Source: Sarocladium kiliense
Taxonomy: Eukaryota; Ascomycota; Sordariomycetes; Hypocreales; Sarocladiaceae
Reading direction: 5' to 3'
NCBI GenBank assembly: GCA_030734395.1
Contig: JAUZTG010000029.1
Location: 5,332,001-5,396,000 of the forward strand
DNA: 64,000 bases
The notes under the pieces were generated by a model that saw only the letters and a program-made list of their open reading frames with translations, was not told where the DNA came from and ran no database searches. Within the stretch, counting starts at the first letter, position 1; every line of letters begins with the position of its first letter. The position numbers were made by a program, and so were the translations under genes. Positions 1-12,238 of the stretch are shown piece by piece.

Positions 1-926
1 GGCTGCATGGTTCTGTTGAGATGGAGTAGGGCTTTTGCTACGAGGCAGTCATTGGCATGGTAATGATGTAACTGGAAATGCCTCGATCGGGAAGAAGAAA
101 TAATAGAGATCTCTTTGCCCAGAAATTACTATGAGGCCAGAATGTTAAACCGGCCATTCATGCGTTGCGTGTCTTGAGCGAAAGAAGCCAATAACGGACA
201 TACTATCAAATGAAAGATATCGGCTCAACTGTCCGAAAAGACTATCAAGGAGATAAGCGAACCTAGTCACGTCGCTGTCGTAGGGTTGCGTTGCAATCAA
301 GACCCTCCCTCTTATTTAATAGTAGTCATGATAAGTCTCCTCCTATGCATTATCGCAATAGCTCCGAACTCACTTCCCTCCGTTTCCTTGCTTCTTGACA
401 AAAAGCAACAACCCTGCACCTCGCTTAACTTACACCAAGTAGCATTCGACCTCAATCAAATCCGCCTTCCACTCACAACCACCAGCTCGTGCCAGCCCCA
501 ACTCGGCAGGTAACCTCCCGCCGTGCGCCAATCCACAACCCCTCAGGATACGGCGGTCACTGGTTCGCCTGCACCCCAGGATCAATCAAATGACTGACCA
601 GTCGCGAGCCCGCCATTGGCGCCACACAACCGGCTTGGGGTTGCATGCCGTGTCTTTGGCTGCGAGGGTGCATGCGACTATCACTGAGATGCTACGACAA
701 ACGAGGGCGTGATGATGGCAGGCGTACCGAGGTTTGACGCAACAGGTCGCCATGTGCTCGCCAGTCATGAGGTTCCGCAGCTGGCGACGGATATGAGATC
801 TGGATCAGGGATGCTGTTTATCTCCAGTGCATCGCCTCGCCTTGCCTCGCCTTGCCTCGCCCTGGCAAGCTGTGCATTCTCGCATCGCTCTTCTCCAAGG
901 GCAGGGGATCATCGTCGCCAGCAATC
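1..926. other. Intergenic region upstream of the ceramidase gene
   Basis: No coding region is supported here; the short open frames lack family-like composition and splice context. The last 100 bases hold a small tandem repeat of a GCCTTGCCTC-like 10-mer (about 835-862) just before the ceramidase start. This is presumably promoter and leader sequence. Confidence 0.5.
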
Positions 927-3280
927 ATGGCGCTGCGCAACCTAATGCCTCTGCTTGGGGCACTGCTCTTCGCTATCTTGACCGCTTCTCCCGTCTATGC
1001 CTTCAGTGTCCGAGACTTTCTCTCTTCCCAGCATGCTAAGCAGCCGCTGAAGAGTCGAGCTGCGGGCGATAAGTATCTGATCGGTGTGGGCAAGGCCGAC
1101 ATCACTGGCCCTGTTGTGGAGGTTGGTTTCGCTGGTTATGCCGACCTGGCTCAGACCGGTACTGGGTTGCGCCAGCGTCTGTACAGTCGTGCTTTCCTCG
1201 TGGGAGACGTCAACAACCCAGAGGATCGGTTTGTGTATCTTGTGCTGGATACGCAATCTGGAGACACGGCTGTCCGTTACGGCATCCTCGAGGGTGTCAA
1301 GGCCTTGGGCAGCGAGTATTCTGTCTATAATGGGCATAACATTGCCGTGACGGGCACTCATAGCCATGCAGGCCCGGCAGGATGGTTCAACTACTTGCTC
1401 CCGCAGATCACGTCCCTCGGCTTCGACAAGCAGAGCTACCAGGCAATTGTCGATGGTGCTGTGCTAGCTATCAAGCGCGCCCACGAGAACATCCAGGAGG
1501 TAAGCCTAGCCATGATCTTCTCAGACGAACTGGACTGATCTTTTATAGGGTTACCTCGACGTGTCCAGTGCTAAAGTCAAGGACGGTGCTATCAACCGCT
1601 CTCTCTACGCCTACTTGAACAACCCGCAGAGCGAGCGCGACCAGTACGAAGACGAGACCGACACGACTCTCACCCTTCTCCGGTTCCAACGCGCTTCAGA
1701 CGAAAAGAACATCGGTGTCCTAACCTGGTACCCGACACATCCCACATCGCTCCTCGGCAACAACACACATGTTGCTGGCGATAATAAGGGTGTAGCGGCA
1801 TGGATGCTGGAGCGTGACCTCGCAGGCGATGACTCGGCAGCCGACGGCTTCGTTGCCGGCTTTAGTCAAGCTAACGTTGGCGATACTAGCCCCAATGTTC
1901 TTGGAGCGTATTGCGATGATGGATCCGGCGACCAGTGCAGCTTTGAGAACAGTACCTGTGCTGATGGCAAGTCTCAGTCTTGTCACGGACGTGGTCCAGA
2001 ATTCCGTGCGCTTGACCTTGGTGTGCGCAGTTGTCATGAGATTGGCCGTCGGCAGTTCGCCGCGGCGAAGGAAGCATATGTAAGTGAAAAGCTCGTCACA
2101 GTCTCACCGCAATGAGATATTGGCGACCTGTTCTATAAGATAGTCCGCTAATAAGGTCTAATAGACTGCGATAACCGAGGGCGATAGCACTACACCTGTC
2201 GTAGGCTCAAGTGTCAAGGCGTTCCATTTCTACCACGATATGCAGTTTTGGGAGTTTACTCTTCCCGACGGCACGAAGGCGAAGACCTGCCCCGCTGCGT
2301 TGGGCTATTCCTTCGCTGCCGGGACATCAGACTGGCCTGGCGCATTTGACTTCACACAGGCTGATTCTGGCGAGCCGAGCGCAAATCCCATCTGGAGGCT
2401 TGTGTCGGGTCTTTTGAGGACCCCGACGCAGGCGCAGAAGGACTGTCAGCAGCCAAAGCCCGTCTTACTTGATGTGGGAGAGATGGACGTGCCCTATTCA
2501 TGGTCTCCTAATATCGTTGATGTTCAAACGCTTCGTGTCGGGCAACTGCTCATCATTGTTAGCCCAAGTGAAGCAACCACCATGAGTGGCAGGCGCTGGA
2601 GGAAAGCCGTCGCAGCTGAGGCGGCTACTTTCTTGGATGATGAACCTGTTGTGGTGCTAGGAGGACCAGCAAACACGTATGCGCACTACGTTACGACACC
2701 CGAGGAGTACGATATTCAACGCTACGAGGGAGCTTCGACATTGTACGGTAAGCATGAGCTGGATGCCTACATCAACCTCACGGTCAGCAACATGAACCAT
2801 CTCCACCCTGATGCCACCACTCTTCCTAATGAGGGTCCATCTCCGCCGGACAACCGCCAGAAGTCTTTCTCCTTCGTCACAGGAGTCGTCCAGGATGGTG
2901 TCCCGATCGGCAAACGCTTCGGAGCGGTTGTGAGACAGCCCTTGGGCAGCTACTCCCTCGGTGCCACCGTCAACGTGACCTTCCAAGGAGCCAACCCACG
3001 CAACAATCTCCGCCTCGAGGAGACCTACACCGCGGTGGAGAAATACAACAGTGGATCATCCTCGTGGACACGGGTACGAGATGATGCAGACTGGTTCCTG
3101 GTATACACGTGGCGAAGGACGAACTGGCTGCTGGGGTACAGTGAGGTGGATGTTACGTGGGAGACGGGAGGTAACGCGGAGGCGGGGACGTATCGTATCA
3201 AGTATTATGGGGATTCGAAGAACCTCCTGGGCAGCATTTCGAAGTTTGAGGGAACGAGCGACAGTTTTGAGTTGAGATAG
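927..3280 (+). CDS. Secreted neutral ceramidase
   Basis: Neutral/alkaline ceramidase, which hydrolyses N-acylsphingosine to sphingosine and fatty acid in the secretory pathway or outside the cell. Three exons, 927-1499, 1549-2079 and 2165-3280, join in phase 0 to give 739 residues, the usual family length. The chosen ATG starts a clear signal peptide (MALRNLMPLLGALLFAIL, then a VYA cleavage-like site). The N-terminal catalytic domain shows the early VGKADITGPV segment, the zinc-ligand region TGTHSHAGPAGWF, the WYPTHPTS..NNTHVAGDNKG block and the nucleophile motif NVGDTSPNVLGAY, where the Ser after GDT is the family catalytic serine. The last ~170 residues match the Ig-like C-terminal domain (ending SKFEGTSDSFELR). 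No disruption is visible. The family call is very secure; extracellular location is inferred from the signal peptide. Confidence 0.95.
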
Positions 3281-6200
3281 GTAATCCTGCATCCTCCAAG
3301 GACCAGATTTACTGCTTCCTTTCTTTCTCAATAAACAGGTCCGAACATCTGTGTTCAAAGGATGCTTAGCAAAGTGACCTCTACCAATGAGCGCATGTAA
3401 TGTGGCTGACTTCATAGGTCATCTTGTGGGATATCTGGAGATATTCACTACCGGGACTCCAGATTTTGACTTTCAGATTTCACACCGTCCCTTAATTCGG
3501 CATTGAGCGATATGTGAATACATAGATCATTTCGTGTATTATGTTCTACTTGATCTCGTCAGTCACTGGCCAATGACACGTAGTAACTGTATTCTGGTCT
3601 CCATTCATTGTGCAACCCAGCTCCCGGAAGGCGAAGAGGCACAGCATGGCAGACACGAACACATGCCGTGCGAGCTGTCAACACGGCATCACCTGGCGAA
3701 ACGCAAAGCAGAATGGAACAGGCTCTGCGTCAGTGGCTGTAGGAAGGCATGTGACCAGATCCCGGGAGCCGAGACGCCATGGAAGATGTCAGCACGACAT
3801 CTGACGCATCGGAGAGAAGAGAAAGCAGGGACGGGACCGAACAATGTGCCTTGTGCACCAGGGGGCCCGTGAAGGGAGGCTGGCTGCATGCGCTGGGCTT
3901 TGTTCACCGCCTTGAGATGGGTTTTTTTTTCAGGGTCTTATTCGGCGCTGGCAAATGCAGAAGAGATGGCAGGTTACATGATCCTCAAATTGAAGGGCGA
4001 TTAAAGGTCCCGATCCTCTCTATTTCGCTGTGCAAAGCAGGAGTGTTCAATTGGTGCCATCTCCCGTGTTCCGTCAAGCGTGTGCACACCCTCCATCATC
4101 GGAACCGCGGTAGGGTCTTCTGATCTCAGACAACGGGAAACTTACGGAGCTATCTCTCAGTTAGGATGGATCGTGGAGGATACTTCCAGTATCGATGCGT
4201 TCAGCCCAGGCTTGACGGATGATCGACACACCGTATGTTCCCCCACGCCGCGGGCCGACTTATCGTCTTCCAATGAGAGGCTCAGGCCAAGGGGGTAGAC
4301 GGTGCAGCCGAGAACGTGTCATGGCGGTCACATGGTCCTTATGCAAGCCACAGACGACAAGCTCAAAGCTGATTTCTTCTGGGATTGGGTTTATTGATCT
4401 TGGCGATCTTCTTGAGTGTTTGTGTGGCTTAGAGGTAGGGAGGACAGAAGCAAGGCTCTCGGATGATACGACGAGCGGGCGATTACATGTCTTGAGTTGC
4501 CTGACTTGCTTCGATCCCGTGTACAGGATCAAAATACAGAAAGAAACTTGATGAGGAAAGGAAGCAGAGTCTCCGGCGTACATGAACGGGGCGTCAAGAT
4601 ACCACAGCATATATGTCATGCTTGTGCTACTCCAGGGGTCTAAGCAAGGCTCCGGCATGAACCATGTTTGTTCATCAGGATCGGGAACTGACAGTGGAAA
4701 CACGAGGGTAACCGTGAGTTACTGCCACAGGGTATCTCCCGTGATGGACGCCACTGACAGCAAGGATCGGAGCTGTTGCACAGGGGACCGGTCAGCAGGA
4801 GACGGAAGACACTCTCCCAGACCAAACCAAACCGAGACGGCATCTCCGATGCAGGTAGACGGCGTCCTCAGAACAGTATACAGCGGCCGCCTGACGAGGG
4901 GTCAGCGGGGTGATATGCAGGGACTCTGGCCGGTCTCGGGGTTTGTCTCTCGCGATCTCTCAAGCTGTGGGGGAAGAGCAAGACAGTGGTCTGAGTGTGG
5001 GCCAAACAGCAAGGATGACGATGACAGTTTGACAGATCCAATGGCAAGCGGCTCACTGACAGGCTGTCCAATGTCGTATCGTATGCATTGGCGATCACAG
5101 ATGCAGCATGACGAATATGGTTCGAGGCTCCTGGCCCATGGCCAAGAGCCGTGCCCAACCCCCAACTGACCAGCTGTATCTAACAGGCTTGAGCGGCAAA
5201 GCTGATCAAACTGGGATTATTCATGTTGCTAAGTAGTGAACAAGGCGTTCCCGGTACCATGGAATGGTCTTGCCAGGACTTCAGGCTTGGTCCAGTGGCT
5301 TGGATCGAGATGCAACGGGCTGAAGCACATGGAAGAAGCAAAAAGGGCAAGACTGGCAGTCTCGATGTAGGGATCGAAGCAAGGAACTACTTGAATTGAA
5401 TAAGATGTACAAATTGGAGCAAGGATGGGGTAGTAGTTCACAACTCACACAATCGCGTGCAACCGATCTGTGGAACTAAACCGACCAGGTCGCAAGGTGC
5501 TGCCTCATAGAGCTGGAGAACAGCATGGCAAACACGGGTTGAGCACGCCGAATTGAAGATCTGTCTGGCACCAATGCCCGGCAACGACCCATGCCGAAGA
5601 TAGTCGGAAGTGGAGTGGGGTGTTTGAGACAACGGAGATCCAGCTTCGGGGAGGAGACGGCCGCGGACTGCCGGGTTTCGTCGCATTTGGGCTTATGAAC
5701 AAGCAATGCTTTTTCCTTGTGAAATTTGGTGGTAATTCTCCGGAAAGTGAGACAGAAGATGGGGACTTGCGGAATTGCTTTGGAGGCCTGCTCGTGGTGA
5801 GATAACTTGGTTGTCCCATGAGGCAACAAAACGCTTGCCATGTTCATTATGCTATCATGGTTGTGCATTGGAAGGCAGGTCTGAAATGTCGAAGCATCTG
5901 TTTCGGTCTATCTTTGATGGCAAGCTGCTTCAGACAAGACGTAGCCTTTCTAGCCCCGATGTCTTATTCCTAACGGCTATTAGTCTACCTATTGTATCCC
6001 AAGGAGGAGGAGTAGTGACAGCTTTGTCAGAAATCAGCACAACGACCACCAGAACTTGATACAGGAAAAGGGGCTCAGAACCATAATATTGCCTTTGATC
6101 ATCTCTGAAGCAGCGCCTGTCCAGCCGCAAACATCACTGCAAACCAGAACTCTCGGCAAACTCAGCCGCCTGAAGGTCCACTAACAAAAAGAAACGACAG

Positions 6201-6671
6201 GCTTACTACGCGACCAAGATCCTCGCCAGCTGCATTAGTACCGCAAGCTAGTTGCTGTACCCTCACCGACGCCCACGCCGTCATCCAACACCAACTTGGC
6301 TCTGGCCCTCTTGTGAATTGCTTCTTCCAACTCCTCGAAAGAAGAGATCTTAGAGATCCGGTGGTAATATGAGGGGTTAAAGTGGAGGGAGAAGCCACAG
6401 ATACCGAGGCAACGCCAGGAAAGTCGCGATCGATGCCACTGGTTCTGTCTTCCCCATGCTTTTTTTTCCCCTGCCTTGCTTCTTTACTTCTTCGCCTCTG
6501 TTCCCAAGCCACCCTCCTTGCAGCATCCCCTTAGCCAGAAGAGGCTGTTCGCGGTAGGCTCGTGCATTCACCGGTCAGCTTCTGATTCGTCCAGGTGTAC
6601 TTGGAACTTGCTTTAGTGAAGTTGCACTGAAGAAAAAACGAAAGAGAAGTAGACTGGGCACATTGCGACAT

Positions 6672-6684
6672 GGGGGGGGGGGGG
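6672..6684. repeat. Poly-G homopolymer (13 bases)
   Basis: An uninterrupted run of 13 G bases in non-coding DNA. It is prone to length errors in sequencing and to replication slippage. Confidence 0.9.
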
Positions 6685-7618
6685 CGTTAGCATTGCCCAA
6701 TCCCATCCCCTGAACGCGGAAACGCCAGACGGTTTTGTACCCAAACCGTTGTTGCATTCGGCTCACGTTGATGCCCACCATCTTCGACGAGCGCGGCCGC
6801 ACGTTTCTTACTTTCTCGCAATCGATGCCATTTTTGCGATTCCGGTCTCTGCCGTCTCTTGTCTGGGCCGACAGGAAAAAAAATGGCCATGGCCACCCCC
6901 GGCTGTAAAGGCGGCACACACAGTTCACAACCAGGCAAGGGTGAAGAAGGCGCCCGTCTGCCGCATGAGGGAAACAAGACGTCCCGTGTCGAGCATTCAT
7001 GCGGGGGCTCTCAAATAGACCCGCGGATGGTTCCGGAGTCGACAAGGGCAGCCCGGGGAAGGGGAGAAGGAGACCAGATGATGACTCGCGGAGGCCTGGG
7101 TGCCTGTTGCTCACACTTGATCGTGAGGGTGGCCATGTCTTCAGCTAGGTACAGTGATCGGCTTGGCTCTTCGATATTGGGCCACCGACTAACACGTACA
7201 CATATCTCGGTTTCGTATCGTCATCGTAGAGCCAAGCAGCAACACGGCCAGACGAGAAAAAAAAAGAAAACCTTGGCTACGACCCCGTGCGTGTGGCTGT
7301 CACAGTCGATGACCTGACATTCGTCCCTGTTGCAGCAAAGCTCTTCCCACCATCTCTGCACGGCAAGACGGCGATCCAATGCGGGAGGGACAGATGTCCT
7401 GCATCTGCTGACATGACCTGCCCATCGTCCAGGAGGAGGGAGAAACGCCACTGCTTCAGGCTCCGTTACTTGACCCTCCATCTTCGCGCTTTCGCTCTGG
7501 CAGTCACATAGTGGTAGCCACTCCGTCAGGTACCCATCTCAGCCGATGACACTGCAGATAAGGCATGTCGCCTTGCATGCATGTGATTTATGTGCTGTAC
7601 GGCGCTGCGCTGCGCTGG

Positions 7619-7657
7619 ACTGTACTGTACTGTACTGTGACTGTGACTGCAACTGTG
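7619..7657. repeat. CTGTA/CTGTGA short tandem repeat
   Basis: Three perfect TGTAC pentamers followed by CTGTGA-type units in gene-free DNA; a simple-sequence repeat with no sign of coding use. Confidence 0.8.
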
Positions 7658-8110
7658 CGGCTACGGCTGCTCAACGGCATGTGTGGATGTCTGGCTTGCT
7701 GGCCCTCACGCACAGATGCCTTAGCTGACGCTTGACATGTCATCAAGCTTTCTCTTGTCTTGACACCAAGAAAAAGAGGCCAAAACTCTTCAAGCTCTGG
7801 TCTGCGGCGGTGCAAACAGGGATTGTGTGCCTTTACCACCCCTGCGATACGATGTGACCTCGTCAACGGCACTCATCGCCGTCAGGTACCGAGATGACAT
7901 CTTCAATTTGTCTCTCTTCGGGGCCCCTTGCCACCACCACCAGTGCAGTAGTTGTACAATGGTGCTCGCTTCCAGCTTTCGACCCAGATCCCTGCCTCAC
8001 CCGGGCGTTCCTCTGGAGGTGAAGGACCCCTGCTCAAGGTAGCTCTTTGTCTTTGCCTGTTACACACAGCACAACCCTCCTAGTCGGTGCGTGCGTTACC
8101 GGTTATCCCC

Positions 8111-8158
8111 TGTGTGTGTGCGTGTGTGTGTGTGAGTAAGTGAGTGAGCGCGTGTGTC
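8111..8158. repeat. TG/GTGA-rich microsatellite
   Basis: Alternating TG dinucleotides with CG interruptions that run into GTGA units. Purine-pyrimidine alternation of this kind is typical of fungal intergenic microsatellites. Confidence 0.85.
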
Positions 8159-10671
8159 TTTACTTGTTCCGATTTCACATTTGGAACCCAATCAATTTGT
8201 CTTGCCGTCCTTCTTTCCTTATTCCTCCCCTCAACGTTTGTCCACCGTAGACATTACCTGTTCCCCCAAGCGCATCCACACTCTCAACAGAACCGGGGGG
8301 TGGTGAGTGTGTGCTACTAGCTTCAGCGCCCCCCCTCCATGCATCTCCCATGGAAGAAAAGTATCTTTCTTACCTTGCCCGTGAAGTCCTTGTTCCTTTT
8401 CTTGGCCCTTAGAAACTAACCAGGATGCGGGAGTGTAACCGGCGCCCCGGAGCCACTATCGCCGGAGAGTAAAGACGCGAGACTTTTATTCCCTAGTTGC
8501 TGTCCCCATCCACGGAGTAGTCACCTACAACTAGCATAGAGGCCCAATGAACCCCACGATGCTGTACAGCAAGGTATAGTCTCCTCCTGACTGACTGCAG
8601 CTAATGCATACTTACATTCTTGACCGGTGCAGCTGTGCAGCTGCATTATGCACTTATCTGGAGACCCCAACACCCATTACCCGCCATTGAGGTGACGTGA
8701 CTGGAGTTGACTGACTGACTGGCTCTGCCTTTTGCTCCGGCTTTGCCTTGCATTGGCTGGTTAGATGTTTGGTTGGTCCAGAGGTGCCTGATTGTGTCGC
8801 CAGTGGTGCTCTGCTCTGCTCAACCCAGCGTAATGCTCTCCTCTGTCCTGTCTAGTTGCAATTGCTTTTTCCCTCCTTGATGATTGCCTTCGGCCTGGTC
8901 AATTTCTCCTCTCTAACTCTCCGCATGTCTCTCATTTGGCTTTTCTTCTCGCCCATGGTTCCCCTTCCAGCCCTGTGCTCGAGCCCCCCTCCCCTCCATA
9001 CCCCCCCCCCGTTCTCGTTTCGTCTCCCTGTTCATAATCGTTCCCTTGCTACGGAGCATGTATCTCAATCATCGCCATGTCGCTCACTGGCGCCCCAAGC
9101 ACCGAGCACCCCCGGACAAAGCTTAAGCACAGGGCTGTTCGCCTATCAATTGAAACAGGACTGCTTTGCCACAATTCCCTTCTTGACATTGACCCGTTTT
9201 GTGATGCAAGTTCCGAGAGCCCGGGCTGAGTTGAGCCCACCATTGTTCCTCTGTTCCCAAACTCCTCACCATTGACCCCGAATAAGCAACGACCAGAGCT
9301 GGCGGCGTCATGGGTCCCTGTCGCAGCCCGGTCGCCTCTCTCGATCCCCTTTCCCTTTTCTTCTCTCCGTTTCGCTTCTTCGTCTCTGGGACCTTACTAA
9401 AGTTTGGTCCCCTTCGTAGTTCAATAGTACTGAACAGCAGTTGTAATTAGTGTGGTGCACTACGTCTTCATGCTGGTTCCCGCCGTGACAAATCCTGGCA
9501 TCTTCTTCGTTTCTTCTCCCCATGGAGTCCTCCTTTCTTTTCGAACCCTCATTCTGTCCCAAGAGAAAGCAAAGAAGCCTCAGTCCAGACAAAGTAGCAC
9601 CTGTAAGACTCTCCTCCCGAACTTGCCCGCATCGCATATGAGCCACCTCAGACACGACTCTGTTTGCTGCTTGCATCTATTACTACCCCGTCCCGTCCCC
9701 TTCCTGTCCGTCCGTTGCTACCCTTCCTTTTCCGTTCCCATTTCTTTCCCATCCATCAGTCATGGCCCATCTCTTCCAGACTTGACTTGACTCTAATTCG
9801 AATTCTTTCTCGTCAGGCTTCTTGTCTCTTTCGACCATTGTTCTCTCATTGCCCTAATTCCTTGATTTTGCTGTCCAATCTGCCAGATCACCAAGCACAT
9901 CTCCCTCCATTCACCCCCCCGTTTCTACCTAATACCCTCCCCTCCGTCCGACCTGCAGCCTGCCTCCCGATCTTGCAAGTGGCTTCGCCGCCCAAGCTAC
10001 GGCCATTCACATACACACGGACTACTTTCCTGTTCGACGTTCCGTTGGCCGAGGTACTGAATAGACGGACGGTACATTCGTACAGGGTCCTCGCCAAACG
10101 GGTAGCAACAGAACCCAGCCTCCCGCTCGGGAACAACGTGTCGCCTTATTTGTTCTACATCATACCACATACACCATTCGGCACATATCTAGACCTTTAG
10201 TTGGCGGGTCCAGACGACACATCGCCTCCGAAGCTGGTGACACCCGTTTTTGAAGAACATCTGTTTGCATTGCTGCCCGTTAAACAGAAAGCCCAATCAT
10301 CACACACAAGGTACTGGGCCTCAAAAGTGTCTGAGGCTGGGTTGTCGTGGCCATCGACCAGCTGACAAGCTGAAGTGGGAAGCTCGAAAAAAGATATAAG
10401 ACAGACGTCTTCGCTGCTCCCTTGTCTTGTCTTGGATTTTCCATCTCGTCATCAGATCGGACTCCAACTGCCACAATCAACGAAGCCCCCCACGCTTCAT
10501 CCCCCCTCCCTACCTGGTCATCATCTCATCCCGTGTTAGTGCACATCAGCTGGCCTTGGGAACCCTGCTCGCATTTCTTCAAAGACATTCTTTACATCAA
10601 CCCTGTGTGGCCAGTCACCTTCGGTCTCCTGATCTGACCCATTCCCTCGCTTTGAGCCTCAATCGCGACCA

Positions 10672-11080
10672 ATGCCATCCGCAATGCCTTCTTCACGAAC
10701 TTCAACGACATGGCAAGATCGCCTAAAAGGTGAGCTCGCAAGTTGCTGCTACTTTCAGACAAGATCGCTAATATGAGGAAACAGTGTGCTGTCGTGAGGC
10801 TCAGATTGACCCTCCAGCCTTCCAGATTGTGTCGGACCGTCGAGGTTGGTATTCGAGTCCTGTCGTCGCCCCTTTAGCAATCCAAAACTGACAGCTTCAT
10901 CAAGGTGGACGAACTGCATGGTCTAGCAGAGTCACAGTTTACAGTCAAACATTCTCGGCTCGGTACTGGTATGATGGCAAGAACCTGCATAACGCCCGTG
11001 AGGATGCTGCCGAACTTGCCGTGACCTGGCTGGTCAGTGCAAGCGGAGGCTCGCCAACTCAAAGCCACGGATCATGGTGA
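10672..11080 (+). CDS. Small double-stranded-RNA-binding-domain protein (three exons)
   Basis: Exons 10672-10729, 10785-10844 and 10905-11080 join in phase (1, then 1) to give 97 residues. The two introns end in CAG and AAG; the second has an AACTGAC branch-like site. The product starts MPSAMPSSRTSTTWQDRLK and continues as one dsRBD-like fold: WQDRL helix, then FQIVSDRRGGRTAWSSRVTV (first two strands), FSARYWYDGKNL (third strand) and NAREDAAELAVTWL (second helix, with the AA..A pattern of DRBM families). The C-terminal 15 residues are Ser/Gly-rich. It looks like a widespread short fungal DRBM protein of unknown partner; roles in RNA silencing or RNA handling would be inference. It is easily missed because no exon exceeds 60 codons. 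The first donor is canonical (GTGAGC) and the second weaker (GTTGGT). The alternative start at 10684 is possible. Confidence 0.8.
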
Positions 11081-12238
11081 TCGGCCTCAGAAAGGATGGT
11101 GTGATGAGAAAGACGGTACATCTCGGTCAACACGACTGTGGTCAGCTGCACCATGCTGCATCAAGTTGACATGCAGGCTCGAGGCACTGGACTTTGCGTA
11201 CACCAATTGGAGGAATCATCAGTTTACCAGATGGCGTTCTATCGCTGAAATAGCACAGAAGAAGGGGAACCAGGCCTCTCAGGCGTTTTGCGATCGAGTC
11301 ACTGGAGCTTCGCTTTCGAAGTCTCCTCTGGTTCTCGAAACCTGGTCAGCTCAGCACTATTTCAGGTGCCATTGTACGTTGAGACGCACAGGACAAAAAC
11401 AGAAACCCATACAAAAAAAGGGAAAAGGGCCTAAGGGAGGAGGAAATATTTGTAAAGGCGAAGCAGGGCGCAATAACGACTCGACACAAAAGACAAGGGC
11501 GCGGGAACTTCTTTGGCTGGGGGATATATGCTCCGGGCTTGGGGTATACTCGTACAGGGACATGCCTCACAGGCAAAAAATTGTTTTCAACATTGGGATT
11601 GATCGGGCTTCCCATAAGGCTGGTTGGACACTGTTTGTTTCTAGTAGCTTATAAATGAGCTTTGCTTTACAATTGTATGGGATCTCTATATTCCTCAGCA
11701 CTTAGGTATTGTGAGCCAGTAGGCAAACCGATGCCAGGAAGTCCTTCCAACAGCAGCAGCCAGCTTATTCAGGAGACGAATCGTAGCCATTGGCAAGACA
11801 ATCGCAATATGGCGACTGGAGGATGTCTGGTGGCGATCGGCAATGAGGCTCTTACCAGTCTCTCGCTGGGGCTAGAACATTGTTGGCAACATCTTGAAGT
11901 TGCAGCCCCGCGTTCAACACCAGAACAATGCAGCATAGCAGTCGACAGCCTCAAGAAGGGAACAAGCCATAACAATCACACCTGACTGAATTGATCATGC
12001 AATGGTAAAGTCAGCTGCCCAATGCCCATCGCGTCCATGCCGAACGTGTTCTGCCACGCCTCACCACCTTCCCCAATCAACCCCACCGGGCCACTTTTTT
12101 CCGACCTACGCAGAGCTGCCGCGACACTTGGGGGGAAATTTCAAGATTGACCACAAGCTCACACGACGACATCAATTCTCACCACATCCGGCCCAGCACG
12201 CGACAGCCACGTCATCGCTGCCGACTGGACGATTCGCT
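11081..12238. other. Intergenic region between dsRBD gene and uS7m gene
   Basis: No supported gene. One open frame of about 200 codons overlaps the last dsRBD exon in another frame and has no recognisable features. The last 200 bases form the leader of the mitochondrial ribosomal protein gene. Confidence 0.5.

Larger units (their letters stand above)
3281..10671. other. 7.4-kb region without a convincing gene
   Basis: I found no open frame with family similarity and no chain of exons on either strand. The frames present are short, overlap in several registers and have low-complexity Pro/Ser/Leu-rich translations that follow the pyrimidine bias. The right half (about 8.0-10.6 kb) is strongly CT-rich, like leaders of expressed ascomycete genes. 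Microsatellites and homopolymers are common (13 G at 6672-6684, 10 C at 9001-9010, TG-rich 8111-8158). It could be a large regulatory region, a long spliced leader of the dsRNA-binding gene, a long non-coding RNA, or several of these. Confidence 0.5.

Noticed and set aside
8856..10200. Open frames of 140-180 codons in the CT-rich region
   Set aside because: Translations are Pro/Ser/Leu/Phe-rich as expected from a pyrimidine tract, with no domain, no hydrophobic logic and no splice chain.
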